Of a stretch of 64,000 bases of DNA, positions 24,334-35,100 are shown in pieces (the stretch's first letter is position 1; every line of letters begins with the position of its first letter). The notes beneath the pieces are model-generated. The model ran no database searches, was not told the DNA's origin, and saw only the letters and a list, made by a program, of their open reading frames with translations. Both the position numbers and the translations under genes were made by a program. Source of the DNA: Tieghemostelium lacteum (taxonomy: Eukaryota > Evosea > Eumycetozoa > Dictyosteliales > Raperosteliaceae); the NCBI GenBank assembly GCA_001606155.1, contig LODT01000018.1, positions 1 to 64,000 on the forward strand. The letters are read 5' to 3'.

Positions 24334-24876
24334 GAAGATTAAAGAAAAAATGCAAGCAAAAAAGTTAAAGATAAAAAATATTATTATATATAGCTATCAG
24401 AGAGTGTATGATGATGAAGGACTATACACCACCTACACCAAAAACTCGTGGATACAGATAGGGAAATAAAAAACATTGTACATATTTTATTACATTTTTA
24501 TTTTCTTTGAAATGAGGGATATATTGTTCTACCAATTTCTCATCATCAAGTTCACCTTTTAAATATAATTTAAAAAGCAGTACGTTCAATATAATTTGGA
24601 TACACATCAATATCTGCTATCTTTTAAAGTCTATATTTGTATCATAGTATCTATAGTTAGGACAGGGTTGAATATTGAGAAAAACAGTGCAAAATATTTA
24701 TAATAAAAGAAAATTATTATTTTTAATTTTTATCTATACATTTTATCAAAACTTTTTTTAAAAGTATCTAAAAATAAACTAAAAGTATTTTATAAATTTG
24801 TAAAATAACTAAACTATTTATAGTTTTTAATTTTTTTTAATAAATTTTTTGGTCAGTGTAATTATTATAATACAAA
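24334..24876. other. Spacer before second surface-gene copy
   Basis: AT-rich DNA. The last 110 bp before the ATG at 24877 resemble the promoter of the first copy (about 20,770-20,883), sharing CTAAAAATAAACTA and TTGTAAAATAACTAAACTA, so the duplication includes the promoter. The rest shows no coding signal. Confidence 0.5.
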
Positions 24877-26060
24877 ATGATTAATTGGTTATATTTAATA
24901 AATATTTTATTATTATTATTTGTTAAAATAATAAAATCAGATCCCAATTGTATAATAGGGGGTAAGAAGCTGATTCATGTGTAAATTCAAGATATTTATT
25001 CAATGGAAATAATTATGTTATTCAACAAAAAATTGATTTAATTAATGGGACTGTTTTGGAATTTGGCGAAAATACAACTGTATATTTTGAAAGATCATCT
25101 TCTCTCCATTTTTATTGCCATCCTGATGTTGATAGCTATTATAACATAGATTGTAAACAAATTATCATTAAAGGTAACGTCAGTTCAAATTCTGCATTTT
25201 TCACTGCTGATTTAAATTTAGTAAATATATTTAATGAAGATGGCAATTCACCTAGTATAATTTATTTTGGTGAAATTACATCACGACAAACTGCTGATTA
25301 TTCTGATAATTCAACAACTCTGACTTGGCCATTATTCTATTTAAATATCACAACAAATGATCAATATAATTGCTCTTATTATGGTGCTAATACGGCTAAT
25401 CATATATTTGATATTCAAATACATTGTAGTATGTATTTTTAAAATTTATCTTTTGAAACAATATACTAATTTAAATAAAATTTAGGAAAAAAACCAATTT
25501 CAAGAGCCATTGATATAAATGTTACTCATTCTTTTTGCCAAGATAAATACTTTGGTTTTGATGCTATTCAATTTGAAGGGATATATAGCTATTCTGTTCC
25601 TATAGAATTATTCTATATAAAAAATTATTTAATAGTAAATCCACCACCAGGTCACGGTTCAGATTTGAAATCTGGTGGATTTTATCTAAGAATCTATCCA
25701 GGATTTGATTTCAATTATACTCTCAATGATTTTGGTTATTTGATTTCTCAGCAAATATATAAAGAGTGAGTATTAACTTCAAATTATTTAAAATTAATTC
25801 AAACTAATCTTTTATTCAAAATCTTAAAGGAAATGTGGAACAATTTTTAACGTTACCTCATCTTACACAATTCTTACCCCTTATGGTGTTGTACCATTAC
25901 CACCAACAAGTCCACCAAATACTGCCACTCCAACAAATACACCAAATTCACAAGAAACCAATAGTGAAGATGTTAATGTTGCATCTTCAATCAAATTTTC
26001 TTTAAATCTTTCCATTCTAATCTATATCTTCATTGCTTATGTTCTAAATCATGATTTATA
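24877..26060 (+). pseudogene. GPI-anchored-type surface protein, frameshifted paralogue
   Basis: The gene is colinear with 20884-22064, with exons near 24877..25434, 25486..25764 and 25831..26060 and the same donors. All domains are present: signal peptide, Cys-containing ectodomain, Pro/Thr stalk and GPI-type tail. In exon 1 near 24,960 the copy reads GGGGGTAAGAAGC where the intact gene reads GGGGGTATAGAAGC; this one-base loss shifts the frame shortly after the signal peptide. The rest of the frame is open. It is either a young pseudogene or carries a sequencing error. Its ectodomain has diverged (CHPDVDSYYNIDC against CNPGLEYHYNIDC; SFCQDKYFGFDA against SYCQNDYSGFVA). Confidence 0.7.
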
Positions 26061-26169
26061 AATCATTAATAAAAATTATTTGTTGAATTATTATTTGTAT
26101 TTTGATAATTTTACAACATGTTGGATGGAAAAATAATTTATTGATTAGTATCTTAATTATAATAATTAA

Positions 26170-26590
26170 CCACAACAAGATCTTGATTTTTGTTTTGAAG
26201 TCAAAAGTGAAGTATTTTCATCATATTTATCTAAAGTGCTATTATTTCTATCTGATTTCTTTACAATTAAACGTAAGATTTTATCAAAACTTGTATCTAC
26301 ATCAATAAAATGAGAATACAATATTATTCAATTGACAGAAACTGTTAATGTCACTGTCCTGAACTTTCTTTCTAATACCTCTATCTAATTTATTGCCTAG
26401 TAATGCTATTTTACCTCTATATGTAGTATCTCTTAAATGTTTAATAACATCAGTTAGATAGTTAAATGAATCAACATCATTTACATCATAAACCAATACC
26501 AATAAATTCGTACTAATGTGATATATTGGTAATTGCCTTTTTATATATATAATTGTCCGCAATCCAAAACTATTAATTTTATAATAACAA
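26170..26590 (-). pseudogene. Second copy of the truncated Rab-like GTPase
   Basis: This is the same 3' Rab fragment as at 22.2-22.6 kb. It reads QLPIYHISTNLLVLVYDVND, HLRDTTYRGKIALLGNKLD and CQLNNIVFS. A deletion removes the G5 region (SAKDS) that the first copy retains, and the switch-II-like region is in a broken frame. The C-terminal codons for the Cys tail are recognisable further down. Together with the surface-protein copy it forms the second unit of a direct duplication of about 1.8 kb. Confidence 0.6.
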
Positions 26591-26640
26591 ATCTCTATAT
26601 ATATAAGGTAATGACCTTGGAGGCTCACCATTAAAGACAC

Positions 26641-27224
26641 ATATGTTATTTTTCAAACGTTTAGATAGTAGTAAAGGATTTTCTCATGATCTGAGTGAGC
26701 TTTCGGGTTAAGTATTGAAATGCATCTAAGGAAATTTATTGCAATAAATTCTATTCATTAACCTGATTAAAAATAATTTTTAACCCTTAAAGTGTCTGCA
26801 GTTCTCTTTTAGACTTTTGAATGTTTTTTTTTTAATTTTTTTTAAGAAAAATAAAATACAAAATATGACTGCTCTAAATAAAAAACTTTGTTCTAAAAAA
26901 AAAGTGTTACCTAAAGTATAAAAAAAACACCACAACAAATAATAATGAATCTAGTGTATATAATTTCTAATTATAAATATAAATAAATCAATTTTCTATT
27001 CCTTTTATCAAAGTACTGTTTTTGCCTTTATTTTGTCCTTTTTGGCCAAAACGTACACAGGCTATGTTTTTATTTTTTTTTTTTGTAAAACAATCAAATT
27101 CCGATTCTTTTTTTTAAATTTGACATCCAGAACATATTTTTTATTTTTTATAATATCTTCCAATTCCCTTAAAAAAAAGAATTTCATAGGAGTTGTATTT
27201 ATACACCAAAATAGAAAAATAACT
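26641..27224. other. Intergenic region upstream of the amylase gene
   Basis: A spacer of about 580 bp with long A and T runs (26827-26850, 27070-27082, 27107-27117). The amylase frame stays open upstream to 27033, but that part is Phe/Lys-rich and lacks a signal-peptide-like start, so I treat it as leader. No other gene is visible. Confidence 0.5.
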
Positions 27225-28790
27225 ATGAAGAAATTGTATTTTATTTATTTTTTTTTTTTAATTGGATTGACAGTGATGAATAGTAAGAATACAATAGTTA
27301 AAGGTCAAGGTGTACCACAAGGTGGTATGATGATGTTTGAGATTAGTACTAGACCATGGTTATATAATCTCAGTCAACAGTATAATAAAAATATATCTAC
27401 TATTGCTGATATTCCAATGGAAGAATTCCAGAAACTTAAAGATATGGGATTCGATATGATTTGGATGATGGGTGTATGGGCATTAGGTGAATATGGTCTA
27501 AACTATGATAGAACTAATGGACCATTATTACAAATGTATCAACAAGTTTTACCAGGATGTCAAACTGATGATATCATAGGTTCACCATATGCAGTTACCA
27601 ATTACTCTATAAATCCTAGTATTGGTAGCACACAGGATTTAATTAATCTCAGAAAACAGTTAAATGAAATGGGGTTATTGTTAATGTTAGATTTTGTACC
27701 TAATCACACTGCAGTAGATTGTGAATTTACAACTACCAATCCTGAATATTACATACAAGCTCCAAAAGGTACTCAACCACCTTTTAATAACAATAGTTAT
27801 CTTCCAAATGGAATAGCCTATGGATCAGCAGGTTGGGGTGCACCATGGTATGACACTGCACAGTTAAATTACTGGAATCCAGATACTGTCAAGATTAGAA
27901 TAGAAGAACTTCTCTCAGTTGCCCAATATGCCGATGCTATTCGTTGTGATATGGCATATCTCCTATTAAATGAACTTATTGGACAAAATTGGCAAGAACA
28001 GTTACAATCATGGGGATACACACAACCATCACAAGAGTTCTGGGAATTGGCAATTGGAATTGTAAAGAATGTCTATCCTGATATAATCTTTTTAGCTGAA
28101 GTCTATCATCCATGGGAAGAGAATCTACAACAACTAGGATTCGATTATACCTATGACAAGATGTTACATGACTATCTTGGAGGTGGTCAAATCAATCAAA
28201 TTCAAGACTGGATATCAGGCCATTCTGTAGATTTTCTCAGTCATTCTGCTCATTTTATAGCCAATCACGATGAACCACGTGGTGCTACCTTCTTTGGAAG
28301 TTGGTGGAGATCAGATGCAGCTGCATTGGTAACTTACACTGTACCAGGTCTGAGATTCTTCTGGTGGGGTGATTTTGAAGGCTACAAGAACCCTCTTGAT
28401 ATTCATCTCCGTCGTGAAGAAGAAGAACCTGCCATTGCAACAGCTATGGGTTTCTATCAAAACTTTACATCCATTGTATCAGATCCAGTTTTCAAGTATG
28501 GTACATTTGAGTATTTGAATGTAACTGGATCAAATCAAGCCTATTTATTAATTGCCTATAAATGGTCATATCAAGGAGAGAAGAGACTTTGTGTACTTAA
28601 TTTCTCTGATCAAGAGGCAAGTGGTTCTATAGTACTAGATGATGCCACACCAATAAATGGTAATGATACTATTCCTCTAACTGATTTACTATCAGGTACC
28701 ACTTACTATAGAAATGTAAATGATCTCAATTCAACAGGTCTATTTGTAATTATAAATTCTTGGTATGGTCAAATATTTAAATATAATTAA
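27225..28790 (+). CDS. Secreted alpha-amylase family protein (GH13)
   Basis: The gene encodes 521 residues without introns. I chose ATG 27225 because it starts a good signal peptide (MKKLYFIYFFFLIGLTVMNS). The four GH13 motifs are present: region I LDFVPNH (Asp156, Asn160, His161), region II AIRCDMAYLL (Arg240, nucleophile Asp242), region III FLAEVY (acid/base Glu292) and region IV FIANHDE (His348, Asp349). All catalytic residues are in place. A C-terminal beta domain follows from about residue 435. Family enzymes hydrolyse or rearrange alpha-1,4-glucans; a secreted or lysosomal amylase would suit a phagotroph digesting bacteria. Several NxS/T sites occur. The specific subfamily cannot be assigned by eye. 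Confidence 0.88.
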   Translation: MKKLYFIYFFFLIGLTVMNSKNTIVKGQGVPQGGMMMFEISTRPWLYNLSQQYNKNISTIADIPMEEFQKLKDMGFDMIWMMGVWALGEYGLNYDRTNGPLLQMYQQVLPGCQTDDIIGSPYAVTNYSINPSIGSTQDLINLRKQLNEMGLLLMLDFVPNHTAVDCEFTTTNPEYYIQAPKGTQPPFNNNSYLPNGIAYGSAGWGAPWYDTAQLNYWNPDTVKIRIEELLSVAQYADAIRCDMAYLLLNELIGQNWQEQLQSWGYTQPSQEFWELAIGIVKNVYPDIIFLAEVYHPWEENLQQLGFDYTYDKMLHDYLGGGQINQIQDWISGHSVDFLSHSAHFIANHDEPRGATFFGSWWRSDAAALVTYTVPGLRFFWWGDFEGYKNPLDIHLRREEEEPAIATAMGFYQNFTSIVSDPVFKYGTFEYLNVTGSNQAYLLIAYKWSYQGEKRLCVLNFSDQEASGSIVLDDATPINGNDTIPLTDLLSGTTYYRNVNDLNSTGLFVIINSWYGQIFKYN

Positions 28791-28840
28791 TTTAATGATG
28801 AAATTATTTGATATTTATTAGCAATAAATATTACCCCAAA

Positions 28841-30010
28841 TCAAGGAGGTAAATTTGAAATCTTATCTAGATTATTTAAGTGAAATGTAATATTTTGTAG
28901 AGTTTCTATACCTCTCATTAGATTCTTAATATTAACATCTGCATCTATTGCAGCCTTGTTTAGTAAAGATGATACCAATTTACCCTTATCATTGGCATCG
29001 GTAAGTCTAAATTTAAGATCTTGAATCTCAGGATTATTCTGTGAATTGAATTGCTTTAACATTACTATTTCATTCTTTAATTGCTCTACATGTTGTTCAG
29101 CCTGTTGTGCTCTCTTTTTAGTCTGATTCAAATTCTCTTCTACTTTTGCAACCATTTCTTCCATTAACAAATTATCTTTTGCCTCTTTTATCTTAAACTG
29201 TTCCAAAGCATTCGTAGCCTGTTCTAATTTGTGTTCTAAGCCCTCTTTATCACCTTTAAATTTAACGACACGTTCCTTTAGTGATTTTATCATTACTTTA
29301 GATTTACTATTTTCACTTTGTAAATGTTCAATTTGCATCTTTAGTGATTTAATATCATCTAAAGTTGATGTAGATGTTGTTGGTGATGGTGATATAGTTA
29401 CATTATTATTATTAGCAATATTAGTTGAAGTAGGTACAGGTATAGGTACACTAGTAGGTAATGGAATTGTATTATTTAATAAATGTAGATCAACAGTGTT
29501 ACTATTATTACTATTTACATTATTACTACTTGTTGATCTATTACTATTTAAAGGTTGTTGTACACTAGGTTTTAAAACTTCAGTTTTTTCAAGTGAAATC
29601 TCACTTTCAGTACTCTCTAGTTGTTCAATAAATAGTGAATTTAATCTACTTGTTGTATTTACTACATTATTTGGAGTACTGGTACTACTATCCTTTAAAA
29701 TCTGTGGTTTAACTAATTTTGTATTGCTATGTGTTGGGAATATACTCTTTTTAGAACTATCATCGTCGGTGTCATCATCGTCTTCTTCTTCCTCTTCATC
29801 ATCGTCATCATCCTCATCAAAAATATTAGCTACTGGTTTTTTAGTTGAAGTAGCCTGGGTGCTAGTAGATATTTTATTATTGAATACTGGTAATGTATTT
29901 TCAATTGTAGGAGGTGATTTATCAACACTACTAATATTAACATTATTACTTTCTTCTTTTACTATAGAAAAAAATGAAAATGGATTTTCTTTCTTTTTAA
30001 CACCTTTCAT
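28841..30010 (-). CDS. Acidic coiled-coil protein
   Basis: The gene encodes 389 residues without introns. The N-terminal 200 residues are low complexity, with a run of Asp/Glu (about residues 65-82) and Ser/Thr/Asn-rich stretches. From about residue 215 to 340 there is a long heptad-rich coiled coil (LKMQIEHLQSENSKSKVMIK, QAEQHVEQLKNEIVMLKQ). The C-terminus, ADVNIKNLMRGIETLQNITF, has the look of a short conserved helical module found at the end of some endosomal coiled-coil proteins (ENTR1/SDCCAG3 type), but I hold that weakly. There is no membrane span. Its promoter region faces that of the acid phosphatase gene. Confidence 0.75.
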   Translation of the reverse strand: MKGVKKKENPFSFFSIVKEESNNVNISSVDKSPPTIENTLPVFNNKISTSTQATSTKKPVANIFDEDDDDDEEEEEDDDDTDDDSSKKSIFPTHSNTKLVKPQILKDSSTSTPNNVVNTTSRLNSLFIEQLESTESEISLEKTEVLKPSVQQPLNSNRSTSSNNVNSNNSNTVDLHLLNNTIPLPTSVPIPVPTSTNIANNNNVTISPSPTTSTSTLDDIKSLKMQIEHLQSENSKSKVMIKSLKERVVKFKGDKEGLEHKLEQATNALEQFKIKEAKDNLLMEEMVAKVEENLNQTKKRAQQAEQHVEQLKNEIVMLKQFNSQNNPEIQDLKFRLTDANDKGKLVSSLLNKAAIDADVNIKNLMRGIETLQNITFHLNNLDKISNLPP

Positions 30011-30547
30011 TACCTATTTTATTTTTATGCAAATAATTAAAAAAAGATTTTTCATTTCATTTTTCAATTTTTGCAATCCAATAATAACACTCAATATTAT
30101 TTTATTTTTTTAACAAATTTATTTATATAATTTTATGTATTTAATTTAACTAATGAGACAGTACATCCTAATTATTCTTTGATTTTAAAGAATTTAAAAT
30201 TGATAACATCATTTTGATGGAAATAGACCTTATTTTTTGGTTTTATCAATTCCGAGCTAATGTATTCCGATGCTAAGATGAATAGATAAGATTATTTTAA
30301 AAAATTAATAAAGTATATTAAACAAAGTCCGATGAAGAGTATTTTTCGGCAATGGGAACAAGAGTATTATATAATTGCGTCAATCAAAAGATATTTTTGG
30401 AATAATTTTTAAAAAATCTTTTTCAAACCGATTGTTTAAATACTATTTTCTGAAATCCTCTCCACTTTAATAATTTATTTATTTTATTGTATTTTAATTT
30501 TTATTTGGTCTGGATAGGTTTTTCTGGATAACATATAGATAAAAATA
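30011..30547. other. Divergent intergenic region
   Basis: The 537 bp between the coiled-coil gene (-) and the purple acid phosphatase gene (+) should hold both promoters. T-rich tracts lie close to each start. No coding signal was found. Confidence 0.5.
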
Positions 30548-31825
30548 ATGAATAGACTTGCAATTGTAGCTTTAGCTTTGGTAACTTTGGGAATTGTGAT
30601 TAATGCTCAAAATTTAACACCAAGTAGTGTAAAATTGGCATTTACTGGTGAGAATAGTGAAATTAGAGTCACTTGGTTTACATTTAAGGAATCTAAACAA
30701 CCATATGTTCAATATTCTACTGAATATATTCAAGATCCCAATACCAGTTCTGAAGAGGATGTTACTTTTGTAAAAGCTGAATCACATGCTTTCTTGACTA
30801 TTGGATGGCATGGAATACCACATAACTCAATTTTAAGTGGTTTAGCTGATGGTACTACTTATTATTATGCTGTTGGTGATAAGGAAGCTTCACAATGGTC
30901 ACAAGTATACAATTTCACTACTCGTGTTCTTTCAAATAACGATCAAGTCTCTGGACCATTTGCTTTTGCAGTTTATGGTGATATGGGATCTGTTAAGAAT
31001 AATGTAACTGTTGCTAACTTGATCCCACGTGTTGACTCTTTGGACTTTATCATGCATGTTGGTGACATAGCCTATGCTGATCTTACTGATAAATCATTTA
31101 TTGGTGGTAACGAAACTGTTTGGAATATTTTCTTACAATCTGTGGAATGTCTGACATCACAAATTCCATACATGACATGTCCAGGAAACCATGATATCAT
31201 GGTTGATCTAGCAATTTACAGAAAGACCTTCAACATGCCAACTGAAAATGAATTTGATACTTACTATTCATTTGACTATCGTGGAGTTCACTTTGTAGGT
31301 ATCTCCTCTGAATCTGATTACTTCCCATTATCACCACAACACATTTGGTTAGAAAACGACTTGAAAACATACCGTGAAAGTAACCCAAATGGTTGGGTAA
31401 TTGCCTATGCACATCGTCCAATCTACTGTTCTACCCAATGGGGATGGTGTTACAAATCACTAATTAGAGAGAAATTCCAAGAGTACATTGAAGACATTTT
31501 CTACAAATACAATGTCGACTTGTTCCTAGCTGGTCACGCCCACGATTACGAAAGATCCTTACCAGTCTACCAAAATCAAGTAATGAACGATTACTCAGAC
31601 CCCAAAGCAACTATCCACATGGTCATTGGTACTGGTGGTAATGAAGAAGGTGAAGACCACGATTGGTTATCAGCCCCATCCTGGTCAACTGGTATCAGAT
31701 CTTCTGATACTGGTTTTGGTCAAGTTACAATCATCAATGCCACCACCATTCTCTTTGAATTCATTGATAACCAATCTAATACAGTTCTAGATTCACAATA
31801 CATTAACAAAGGTACTTTTAACTAA
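30548..31825 (+). CDS. Secreted purple acid phosphatase
   Basis: The gene encodes 425 residues without introns and starts with a signal peptide (MNRLAIVALALVTLGIVINA). An N-terminal fibronectin-like domain (about 25-125) precedes the metallophosphoesterase domain. All metal-ligand blocks are present: GDMG (Asp145), GDIAYAD (172-178, with the Tyr that gives the charge-transfer colour), GNHD (213-216), AYAHRP (His289) and GHAHDYER (329-336). It should hydrolyse phosphate monoesters at acid pH in lysosomes or outside the cell. Length and motif spacing match eukaryotic low-molecular PAPs with the Fn3-like domain. Codon use is richer in C-ending codons towards the 3' end, which suggests good expression. 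Confidence 0.93.
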   Translation: MNRLAIVALALVTLGIVINAQNLTPSSVKLAFTGENSEIRVTWFTFKESKQPYVQYSTEYIQDPNTSSEEDVTFVKAESHAFLTIGWHGIPHNSILSGLADGTTYYYAVGDKEASQWSQVYNFTTRVLSNNDQVSGPFAFAVYGDMGSVKNNVTVANLIPRVDSLDFIMHVGDIAYADLTDKSFIGGNETVWNIFLQSVECLTSQIPYMTCPGNHDIMVDLAIYRKTFNMPTENEFDTYYSFDYRGVHFVGISSESDYFPLSPQHIWLENDLKTYRESNPNGWVIAYAHRPIYCSTQWGWCYKSLIREKFQEYIEDIFYKYNVDLFLAGHAHDYERSLPVYQNQVMNDYSDPKATIHMVIGTGGNEEGEDHDWLSAPSWSTGIRSSDTGFGQVTIINATTILFEFIDNQSNTVLDSQYINKGTFN

Positions 31826-32146
31826 GTATCTCTCAATCGACTTTAAAATTATAAACTAACTTTTTATAAATAATAAAATTTTAAATAATAATAAAATATT
31901 ATAATAATGCTGATAGCATTTACTTGGATTAAAGTTTTCTTTTGAAAACATCTAATGATCCTGATCTAGGAATTTATATTAATTAAATGCGAATAAATAA
32001 ATAAATTTGGAATTGATAAAACGCAAGTTAGAAATTATTTGAAAATTTTTTTTTTTTTTTTTTTATTTGATTTAGAAAAAAATCTTATTTCTACGAGACA
32101 AAAAGATATCGGAATAAATATCCTTTATCAATCAATCCACTAAAGA
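31826..32146. other. Intergenic region
   Basis: A 321-bp spacer with a pure T tract (32047-32064). No other signal was seen. Confidence 0.5.
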
Positions 32147-35100
32147 ATGGAAAGTGATAAATTAATGGATAAAAACAGTGACAGTAATAATGTTGACAGT
32201 GTAATATTACCAAATGATACAATTCACCATGTGCAAACTATAGACCACAAAGAACAATATACAGAATTTCATTCTGAGGAAGAAAGAGAAAAGAAGGAAG
32301 AGGATATTGCTCATAATGATGATTCACATGAAGGACAGACTACAGATGATACTGATGACGAAAATAATCACTCTATACAGGCAAATTACTGGGTTGAAGA
32401 TGAACCGGTTCCTGTAGATGATGAAAATAGTGGAGCTTTTAATATATACAATTATAGCTATTATAATCTTTTGGGTACTAATAGTTATCCTCAAGATTCT
32501 AAAGTGTCATTTAATGACATTAAGAGTATTTATTATTTTAAGAAATATGATATTGAAAAGGATTCCAATTCATATTTTATGGGTGGTCATGAAGAAGCGG
32601 AGGATGAAGATGAAGAAAATGAATATGATCAGGATTATGATGATGATGATGAAGAGGAAGATGACGAAGAATATGAAGATGAAGAGATATTATTTGACCA
32701 TGATGAAGATGAAGAGGAATCGGATGAAATTGAATATGATAGTGATGGTGAACCTATCGAAAATACAAAAACTGCAGTATTGGCTTATCAGAAACAAAGA
32801 ACAAGTCAGAAATTAGATACCTCATCTGAAGAGGATCGTGATGACGATGATAATGACAGTGATCAGGAATCAGTTAGTAGTGTTATAGAGAATACTGGTG
32901 TAGATGGTGTTTTAGATGAATCTATATTACATAGATTAAGATTCTCAAATACAACCTCTTCAACTGATAGTAGTGATTCACCAGATAACAGATTCCACCA
33001 ATTTAATATTCGTGATAGTATTGATAAAACTAAATTAGAAAAACTAAAACAGCAAGAACTAAAAGAACAGCATAAAAAGGAATTGGAAGATTTGAAAAAA
33101 CTCAGAGAATTAGATATGGAGAAATTAGATCAACAACAGCAACCATCACCAACTTCAACAGGGGCTAGAAGATCTTGGACTAATTCTAATACCTTTAAAT
33201 ATATTCCAAAGAATCTATCACCAATTTCCTCTCCAAATGTATCATTAGAAAAAGATAATAGTAATAATAACTCTAAAGTAGAAAACGAAGATGATGAGGA
33301 GGATGAAGATGATCAAGAATATGATGATGTTATCATTCATGATGATATTGAAAATTCTAATCTTTCTGATATAGTATCTAAAGATAAAGTAGACGAAGAA
33401 GAGGATGAGGATGAAGAATATAACGATGATATTATCATTCATGATAATGTTGAAAATGGTGGTCTTTCTGATGATATCAAAGATTCATTCACAAAATCTA
33501 TAAAAGAAGATTTAAAGATAGAAAATGTGAAGAAAGAGGAAGAAGAGGAAGAATACAATGATGATATTATCATTCATGATAATGTTGTAAATGGTGGTCT
33601 TTCTGATGATATTAAAGATTCTTTTACAAAATCTATAAAAGAAGATATAAAGAAAGCTCAGAAAGAAATTGAAAATGAAGAAAATGAGAAAGAAGAGGGT
33701 GACAATGAAGAATATAATGATGATATTATTATTCATGATGATATTGATAATGGTGGTCTATCTGATTTGATAAAGAAATCATTTGTAGAAACATTGGCAA
33801 TGTCAAATGGACATTTACACCAAGAGGATGATGAAAATGGTTCCATCAATTGGAACGATATCTCAGAAAGCGATCTAATTGATGGCGAAGACGAGAACAA
33901 CGAAAAGATTTTAGATATCATTAAAAGTAGATCTATTCTCGAAGGTAATCTAATAGAGATTCGTAATAACCTCGAAGTTGAAAAATCTAAACTTCGAGAT
34001 TACTTTACTAAAGCTAAAGAGGAATTAAAAATGTCCATTGAAAATGTCTCAAAATACTATAATGACTCCACTAATCTCGATCCAAACAATAGTGAAGATT
34101 TTGAAAAACATCGTAATGAATTAGAAGAAGTCTCTAAATCACTAGTGGAATTAGAATATAAAATTGTTGAAATTGAAGAATCTATTGGTACTAAAAACTC
34201 AAAATCACCAACAACCTCCTCTAAACACCACAATAGTAAACCAACAAAAAATCAAACAAAAATCAATTCCCTTCTTAGTGAAATTGTTTGTTTGGTATGT
34301 ATCTTATCTATATCCACTAAATATGATGGAAATAACATATCCCTAACTGCTTTATTATAAATATTTATACAGAAAGAACAAATTGAAAAAGAAAAAATGG
34401 AGAAATTGAATCAAGATACAGAATTGAAGGATATTACTAATCATTTATTGGATATGGCAACACAGTTGTCTAATGCATTGGTAAATAGTTCTGCTAATGG
34501 TAGTTTGAGTTCATCAGTTGGTAGTAATTCAAATGGTTCATCATTTTCATCAGCATCGAATCTAATGGATATTGAAAATTATAGAAATCAGATTGTAACT
34601 TTGGAGAAGAGATTATCAATATGGAAACATCATAATGAGATGTTACATAAGGAGTTAATGACTGATAAACAAACCAACCAAAAAGAACTACTCGATCTCA
34701 ATTATAAATTTAAAAAGATGGAAGCTGAACGTGATAGACTTTCTGATAAAATTGATCGTTTGGTACAGGATAAAGGTGTAATGGAAGGAACACAACAGTT
34801 TTTAGAGATCCTTGTTGGTAATCTTAAAAATGATAATGAAACACTATCACTTACTATATCATTGATGAAACAGGAGTCTGAAGATGTACAAAATCGTTTC
34901 AATCAGTTGGTTTTGGAGTTAAAGGAAATGGGTGAATCCACTGTTTCTAAATTACAAGATATTATAAATGAGCTAATGTTGGAGAGATCTCAGTTGCAAC
35001 ATCAAACTAAAGAAGCTGAGATGGAGAGACTAGAACTTGTCAATAGATTGTCATTGGTTAGTGACCAGTTATCACATCAGGAACAAACTCATCAACAGCT

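Noticed and set aside
27033-27224. Upstream extension of the amylase frame
   Set aside because: Phe/Lys-rich without signal-like start; ATG 27225 begins a standard signal peptide.
29229-30113. Long plus-strand frame of 294 codons opposite the coiled-coil gene
   Set aside because: It is the antisense of the Ser/Asp/Asn-rich coding sequence and gives Leu/Val/Ser-rich nonsense; the minus-strand protein has a coherent coiled coil.
32418-32816. Met/Lys-rich plus-strand frame inside the 1450-residue protein gene
   Set aside because: A shifted frame of the GAT/GAA-rich acidic coding sequence.
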